A stretch of 9,395 bases of DNA, from assembly GCA_001801345.1 (NCBI GenBank), contig MGXJ01000026.1, positions 1 to 9,395 on the forward strand. Reading direction: 5' to 3'. Below, piece after piece: positions 5,161 through 9,395 of this stretch. The first letter of the stretch is position 1. Every line of letters begins with the position of its first letter. Source of the stretch: Gammaproteobacteria bacterium RBG_16_37_9 (GTDB lineage: Bacteria; Pseudomonadota; Gammaproteobacteria; UBA9339). The notes under the pieces were generated by a model. The model was not told the origin of the DNA. It saw only the letters and a program-made list of their open reading frames with translations, and made no database searches. The position numbers and the translations under genes were made by a program.

Positions 5161-6375
5161 TCAACGGGAAAAAATTTTTCTAACCTTAGTAAGCGCTTCA
5201 ATCAAAATATCAATTTCTTCTTTGGTATTATATAACCCAAATGAAGCTCTAGTTGTGCCCGGGATGTTATAAAATTCCATCAGTGGCATAGTGCAATGAT
5301 GCCCGGCGCGAACTGCGATTCCCTCAGTGTCTAGTATTGTTGCAACATCATGAGGGTGAATTTTATCTAAAATGAAAGAAATTATGCTAGTTTTTTCTGG
5401 TGCGGTTCCAATAATTTTCAAGCCTTTGACATTAGAAAAAGCAGCGGTTGCGTATTTTAGTAATTCTTTTTCATGTTTGGCAATGACGTCGATTCCAACT
5501 GATTTTATAAAATCTATAGTAGCGCCAAAACCAACTACATCAGCAATATTTGGGGTGCCTGCTTCAAATTTTTGTGGCAAATCGGCATATTCAGTTTCAG
5601 CAAAAGTTACTTTTTTTATCATATCGCCACCACCTTGGTATGGTGGCATAGAGTTTAATAAAGCCTCTTTGCCGTATAAAATGCCGATTCCAGTTGGGCC
5701 ATACATTTTATGAGCAGAGAAAGCATAGAAATCACAGTCTAAATTTTGGACATCAATTTGTATGTGGCCAGATGCTTGAGCACCATCAATCAATACTGGA
5801 ATATTGTGCGCATGTGCAGCGGCGATGATTTTTTTAATAGGGTTGACGGTGCCCAATGTATTAGATGCATGAGCGATAGCTACAATTTTAGTGCGATTGT
5901 TTATAAGCTTTTCATAGTGATTAAAGTCAAGTTCGCCATTTTCATGAATGTTAATTACTTGTAATTTTGCGCCAGTTTTTTTGCAAATTAATTGCCAGGG
6001 CACAATGTTGGAATGATGTTCCATGGTGCTTATAATAATTTCATCTCCTGGTTTGAAATTCTTATAGCCATAACTTTGAGCAACTAAATTTATTGCTTCA
6101 GTGGTATTGCGAACAAAAATAATTTCATGGGTATATTTTGCGTTAATAAATTCTGCGATGTTTTTGCGAGATTTTTCGTAAGCGTTAGTAGCGCGCTGGG
6201 ATAGTTTATATATCCCACGATGGATATTGGCATTATCATTGAAATAGAAGTGTTCTATAGCTTCAACGACGCTGCGTGGTTTTTGTGTAGTGGCCGCGTT
6301 ATCAAGATAAATTAATGGCTTATTATTAATTTTATTTTGTAAGATTGGAAAGAGTTGGCGAATTTTATTATCCAT
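5161..6375 (-). CDS. sufS: SufS, group II cysteine desulfurase
   Basis: A 404-residue PLP-dependent enzyme that removes sulfur from cysteine, giving alanine and an enzyme-bound persulfide for Fe-S assembly. Visible motifs are YLDNAATTQKP near residue 24, the cofactor-stacking His in TMEHHSNIVPW (about 118-128), LIDGAQASGH with Asp197, SAHKMYGPTG with the PLP lysine Lys223, FEAGTPN, and RAGHHC with the persulfide Cys361. The length is standard and all key residues are present. The ATG overlaps the sufD stop by eight bases (ATGGATAA), so translation is probably coupled. The TGA is ten bases before sufU. The neighbouring SufU is its likely sulfur acceptor; no SufE is seen. Confidence 0.97.
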   Translation of the reverse strand: MDNKIRQLFPILQNKINNKPLIYLDNAATTQKPRSVVEAIEHFYFNDNANIHRGIYKLSQRATNAYEKSRKNIAEFINAKYTHEIIFVRNTTEAINLVAQSYGYKNFKPGDEIIISTMEHHSNIVPWQLICKKTGAKLQVINIHENGELDFNHYEKLINNRTKIVAIAHASNTLGTVNPIKKIIAAAHAHNIPVLIDGAQASGHIQIDVQNLDCDFYAFSAHKMYGPTGIGILYGKEALLNSMPPYQGGGDMIKKVTFAETEYADLPQKFEAGTPNIADVVGFGATIDFIKSVGIDVIAKHEKELLKYATAAFSNVKGLKIIGTAPEKTSIISFILDKIHPHDVATILDTEGIAVRAGHHCTMPLMEFYNIPGTTRASFGLYNTKEEIDILIEALTKVRKIFSR

Positions 6376-7318
6376 AGTTTAAATCCATAGCAATTTTTAA
6401 TCTATCATATTTTATAAATTGATCTGTTATTTCTTGGACAAATGCAGCGGTTAGTAATTTTGTAGCCATATCTTTTGCGATGCCACGCGAACGTAAATAA
6501 AAAATAGCTTCTAGGTCTAGTTGGCCAACAGTTGCGCCATGAGTGCAGATGACATCATCTACATATACTTCTAGTTCTGGAGAAGTATTAGCAGTTGCCG
6601 TTTCTGATAGTAGCAAGTTTTTGTTAGTTACATGAGTTTGGGTTTTGGTTGCATTTGGATAAGCTACTATTCGGCAATCAAAGTTGTTGGTGGCTTGATC
6701 ATCAACAATACTTTTGAATAAAACATTGCTAGTGCAATTTGGCACAAGATGTTCGATGCGTATTTGTTGGTTCATGGTTTGGGTGTCACACAATAAATTT
6801 ATTCCCTTTATGTCGTAGCTTGCGTTTTCTTCTGCAAGTTTGATGTGGAGTGTATCCGAAGATGTTTTTGCTCCCTTGCTAATAAGAAAGCTTGTGATTT
6901 TACTATTTTGTTCTTGATTAATATGGGTTTTTGTTTGGTGATTAGATTGTTCGATGTTTTCGGTTTGTATTTTGTAGTGAATAATTTCGCTATGATTTTT
7001 TGTGTTAATATTGGTTTCAATATTGTTTATGTAAGCGCTATCTCCCAGACTTATGTGTTCTTCTATAATGGTGGCATAACTATTTTTTTCTGCAATAATG
7101 TCGAGTGTGATATCACAACTTTGTGAAGTAATAAATAATAAATGGATTGGTTGTTCAACTTTAGTGTTTTGGGGAATTTTTAAAGTTTGATTTTTGAATG
7201 TGGGATTTATGTATGCATCTGACAGTTCTGGCTGGTGTATGCCATTTAGGAGCACAAGAATATTTGTGTCTGGTAGTTTAAATTTATCAGTAATGTAATT
7301 TTTGTTTAATGTTGGCAT
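6368..7318 (-). CDS. sufD: SufD, Fe-S assembly scaffold subunit
   Basis: A 316-residue protein of the SufB/SufD family. In characterised systems SufD joins SufB and the ATPase SufC in the SufBC2D scaffold, where it helps with iron entry and cluster building. The C-terminal family signature is clear: YVDDVICTHGATVGQLD (Cys258, His260, equivalent to E. coli SufD Cys358 and His360), then IFYLRSRGI.KDMATKLL.AAFVQEI. The centre is the expected repetitive beta-helix. It is about 100 residues shorter than the E. coli protein, mostly at the N-terminus. An in-frame stop lies about 50 bases upstream with no start codon between, so this is not an annotation artefact. There is no good Shine-Dalgarno sequence. 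It is the first gene of the cluster, and sufB and sufC are not beside it. Confidence 0.93.
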   Translation of the reverse strand: MPTLNKNYITDKFKLPDTNILVLLNGIHQPELSDAYINPTFKNQTLKIPQNTKVEQPIHLLFITSQSCDITLDIIAEKNSYATIIEEHISLGDSAYINNIETNINTKNHSEIIHYKIQTENIEQSNHQTKTHINQEQNSKITSFLISKGAKTSSDTLHIKLAEENASYDIKGINLLCDTQTMNQQIRIEHLVPNCTSNVLFKSIVDDQATNNFDCRIVAYPNATKTQTHVTNKNLLLSETATANTSPELEVYVDDVICTHGATVGQLDLEAIFYLRSRGIAKDMATKLLTAAFVQEITDQFIKYDRLKIAMDLNYG

Positions 7319-7349
7319 CGTATATTGATTTGGTTTCTTGATAACAATT

Positions 7350-7377
7350 ATTATAACGAAGTTGAGTTAAATGTGAA
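7350..7377 (-). promoter_or_regulatory. Sigma70-type promoter of the sufDSUT operon
   Basis: On the minus strand TTCACA (7377-7372, 5/6) and a perfect TATAAT (7355-7350) are separated by 16 bases. Transcription would start near 7343, giving a leader of about 25 bases before the sufD ATG at 7318. It lies in the 85-base divergent gap shared with pncC. No IscR-type or Fur-type site was recognised. Confidence 0.6.
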
Positions 7378-7390
7378 AATTAATAATATC

Positions 7391-7395
7391 AGAGG
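7391..7395 (+). promoter_or_regulatory. Ribosome binding site of pncC
   Basis: AGAGG lies eight bases before the ATG at 7404 and supports that start. The matching promoter must lie in the same 85-base gap and overlap the suf promoter region, but no convincing hexamer pair was found on the + strand. Confidence 0.45.
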
Positions 7396-7403
7396 TTCTT
7401 GTT

Positions 7404-7895
7404 ATGGATACAGAGCGTTACAATCTTTCTGAGAGGGTCGGTTTGGTTTTGAAAGAGAAAAAAATGATTGTTGTTACCGCTGAATCTTGCACGGGCGGGT
7501 TGCTGGCAGCCAGTATAACTGATGTTCCAGGAAGTTCTGCATATTTTGAGCGTGGTTTTGTTGTTTATAGCGATGTGGCAAAGCAAGAAGATTTAGGGGT
7601 AAAAAGTCAAACTTTAGAAAGATTTGGTGCTGTGAGCGAACAGGTGGCTTGTGAGATGGCAGAAGGAGCATTAAGGCATAGTCACGCCACGGTAGGAGTT
7701 GCCATTACCGGCATAGCCGGGCCAACAGGAGGTTCCAAAGATAAGCCAATTGGAACAATTTGTTTTGCTTTAGTTTGCCTAGAATTATCAATAAAAGCTG
7801 TTACAATGCATTTTGACGGTGATCGGAGATCTATAAGGATGCAAGCAGTTAAGTTTGCATTGGAATCCCTATCAAAAAATTTAGTTAGATCTTGA
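7404..7895 (+). CDS. pncC: PncC, nicotinamide-nucleotide amidase (CinA C-terminal domain)
   Basis: A 163-residue cytoplasmic enzyme that deamidates nicotinamide mononucleotide to nicotinic acid mononucleotide, recycling the NMN released by NAD-dependent DNA ligase. Family motifs are all present: TAESCTGG with the catalytic Ser28, VVYSDVAKQ with the conserved Tyr55 and Lys60, GAVSEQVA, AITGIAGPTGG, and FDGDRRSIR near the C-terminus. The protein is the stand-alone C-terminal domain, without the N-terminal molybdopterin-binding-like half of full CinA. This is the usual gammaproteobacterial form. It is read divergently from sufD and is probably cotranscribed with the deacetylase 16 bases downstream. 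In many gammaproteobacteria it sits next to recA, which is not the case here. Confidence 0.93.
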   Translation: MDTERYNLSERVGLVLKEKKMIVVTAESCTGGLLAASITDVPGSSAYFERGFVVYSDVAKQEDLGVKSQTLERFGAVSEQVACEMAEGALRHSHATVGVAITGIAGPTGGSKDKPIGTICFALVCLELSIKAVTMHFDGDRRSIRMQAVKFALESLSKNLVRS

Positions 7896-7911
7896 ATTCT
7901 TATTTATTATT

Positions 7912-8691
7912 ATGAAAAAAACATTATGTCTATTTTTGATTTTTTTTAGTTTTTGTAATTTGAATCCTGCTTTTGCTGAATCAGAAATAATTAATGTTTT
8001 AAGAAATGAAAATAAAACTGTAGCTGAAACTGGTAGTAGCAACATAAAGCACCCATGGAGCATTAAAGGCTGTAAGGGAATTGGCAGCGCTGATACTCAC
8101 CAAAAAATAGTTGCTTTGACTTTCGATGACGGCCCACATAAAAAATACACTGATAAAATATTAGCCATTTTAAAGATGAATGATATTAAGGCTACATTTT
8201 TTGTTGTAGGCAAAAATGTAGAGGCTTATCCTGAAGTAGTCAAGGCAACGTATGCCGGAGGTCATGTTATTGGCAACCATACTTATTCTCATTATTATTT
8301 GAGTGACTTATCAGGCGACAAAATTGAAGAAGAATTAACTAAGGCCAACCAGATAATTAATAAAGTAATAGGGGTTTCTCCATTTTTGTTTCGACCCCCG
8401 TATGCATCTTGTTCTGCTAAATCAGTGCGGGTAACTAAAAGACTGGATCTTAAAACTATCATGTGGGCTGCTGCTGCTGCTGAGTATTATCCTGATCGAA
8501 CAAGCTCCGAAAAGATAGCTGCCGAAATCGTAAAATTAGTAAAACCAGGAGCAATAATTCTTTTGCATGATGGTGGCGGTAATCGTGAAAAATCCGTAGA
8601 AGCATTGCCAATCATTATTACAGCATTGAGGAGCCAGGGGTATGAATTTGTAACGGTGCCAGAGTTATTGAATATTAAAGCGTATTTATAG
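7912..8691 (+). CDS. Exported polysaccharide deacetylase (NodB domain, carbohydrate esterase family 4)
   Basis: A 259-residue protein with a signal peptide: MKK, a hydrophobic core and a likely cleavage after AFA at residue 22. It should act in the periplasm or cell envelope, removing acetyl groups from an N-acetylated sugar polymer, with peptidoglycan or an exopolysaccharide as the likely substrate. The metal-dependent motifs are TFDDGP (70-75, catalytic Asp72 and metal Asp73), HTYSH (metal His123 and His127), RPPY (161-164) and LLHDGGGNR (His219, Asp220). The usual Asp-Trp motif after Trp185 is replaced by five alanines encoded by five GCT codons, then EYYPD, and RPPY is followed by Ala instead of Gly. 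It lies 16 bases after pncC without a clear ribosome binding site. Its 3' end overlaps the convergent hydrolase gene by 17 bases. Confidence 0.9.
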   Translation: MKKTLCLFLIFFSFCNLNPAFAESEIINVLRNENKTVAETGSSNIKHPWSIKGCKGIGSADTHQKIVALTFDDGPHKKYTDKILAILKMNDIKATFFVVGKNVEAYPEVVKATYAGGHVIGNHTYSHYYLSDLSGDKIEEELTKANQIINKVIGVSPFLFRPPYASCSAKSVRVTKRLDLKTIMWAAAAAEYYPDRTSSEKIAAEIVKLVKPGAIILLHDGGGNREKSVEALPIIITALRSQGYEFVTVPELLNIKAYL

Positions 8692-9395
8692 CTAAATGTT
8701 TATCAAACCAAGATATTTGCTTATTAACAACTTGCTCTAAAAAATCGCCTTTATAAAGATCAAAATGAGTGGCGCCACTCGCCACCATTAATTCTTTTGG
8801 CTCAGAAGCTAAGTTATACAAACTATAGGTTTCGCTAATAGGGCTAACTAAATCTTTTTCTGCTCCGATAATCAAAATTGGGATATGTAGGTTCTTTAGA
8901 TAATTTTCTGGTTTGTAATTTATTGTTTCAAGAATAGTTAAAAACGGAATTTTTATTTTTAGTGCTGGAAACGCATCAGAATATTCTTGAAAGAATTTTT
9001 TTGATTGTTTATCAGATAATATTTTGCTGATAGGAACCATTAGCTCCTTACCAGTTGACTCTTTTTTATCGCGTAATTTCGCAAGGGTTTCTTTAAGCTT
9101 GCTAATATCCTTCGCAGTAATGCATCTTTCGCCATCTCCAAACGCTAGTTGTATACATAAACATTTTATACGCTTATCCTCACTAGCTGCTACAATTGCA
9201 TTAGCACCGCCATATGATGTGCCCCAAAGTCCTATTCTACCGGAATCAACTTCATCAACAGAAGATAAGAATGATATTGCATTTTTAATGTCTTCCACTT
9301 GTAATTTTGGGACTAATCTTCCAGGCTCTCCTCCGCTACCGCCAAATCCCCTATAATCAAACGCCAAAGCCACATAACCATTTTTGGCAAATTTT
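8675..9395 (-). CDS. Alpha/beta hydrolase, COG1073-like (5' end outside window)
   Basis: At least 240 residues of a serine hydrolase of unknown substrate. The frame stays open to the window edge. A GTG at 9373 is unlikely to be the start, because the codons upstream (FAKNGY) continue the conserved strand before ALAFDYRGFGGSGG. Seen next are the nucleophile elbow GLWGTSYGGA, a helical lid region rich in Lys and Leu, PILIIGAEKDLVSP with the likely acid Asp, and GATHFDLYKG with the catalytic His. The full triad is therefore present. The pattern is closest to the COG1073 group of esterase/peptidase-like hydrolases. It is convergent with the deacetylase, and the final 17 bases overlap. Specificity cannot be told from sequence. 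Confidence 0.85.
   Translation of the reverse strand, partial: KFAKNGYVALAFDYRGFGGSGGEPGRLVPKLQVEDIKNAISFLSSVDEVDSGRIGLWGTSYGGANAIVAASEDKRIKCLCIQLAFGDGERCITAKDISKLKETLAKLRDKKESTGKELMVPISKILSDKQSKKFFQEYSDAFPALKIKIPFLTILETINYKPENYLKNLHIPILIIGAEKDLVSPISETYSLYNLASEPKELMVASGATHFDLYKGDFLEQVVNKQISWFDKHLAINTL

Noticed and set aside
5151..5201. Longer SufU starting at 5201
   Set aside because: It would overlap sufS by about 40 bases, lacks family similarity, and a GAGG site supports the start at 5150.
5372..5964. Plus-strand open frames inside sufS
   Set aside because: These are antisense shadows of a gene with every catalytic residue intact.

Overview
The window looks like a low-GC gammaproteobacterial chromosome. 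The best guess is the Legionellales/Coxiellaceae neighbourhood, inferred from the long-form SufT next to SufU/SufS/SufD, the stand-alone CinA C-terminal amidohydrolase and the AT-rich codon use. No marker gene fixes the taxon. No rRNA, tRNA, CRISPR array or transposase was seen.

Layout. (a) Positions 1-988 hold the tail of a membrane protein cut by the window edge, a gene-free stretch with a terminator-like hairpin, and a small COG3671/DUF4870-like membrane protein. (b) About 1150-4140 is an accessory block: a DUF4143-type AAA ATPase on the + strand, convergent with a two-gene AbiE-type (type IV) toxin-antitoxin pair on the - strand. The block is bracketed by two copies of a short repeat. The toxin and antitoxin genes are separated by a roughly 180-bp imperfect palindrome resembling a MITE. 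Both the ATPase and the toxin gene have a good sigma70-type promoter ending almost on the start codon, so both mRNAs look leaderless or nearly so. (c) 4159-7318 is a compact minus-strand iron-sulfur assembly operon, sufD-sufS-sufU-sufT, with no sufB or sufC beside it and a strong candidate promoter upstream of sufD. (d) 7404-8691 is a plus-strand pair: pncC (nicotinamide-nucleotide amidase) and an exported NodB-type polysaccharide deacetylase. (e) 8675-9395 is a minus-strand alpha/beta hydrolase whose 5' end lies beyond the window.

How the genes fit together. SufS (cysteine desulfurase) passes sulfur to SufU. SufD belongs to the SufBCD scaffold, and SufT helps maturation; the SufB and SufC partners must be encoded elsewhere. 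The AbiE pair and the ATPase look like an acquired stability or defence module placed directly behind the suf operon. The most unusual parts are the palindrome between toxin and antitoxin, the inverted gene order of that pair, the repeats around the block and the shared leaderless promoter layout.
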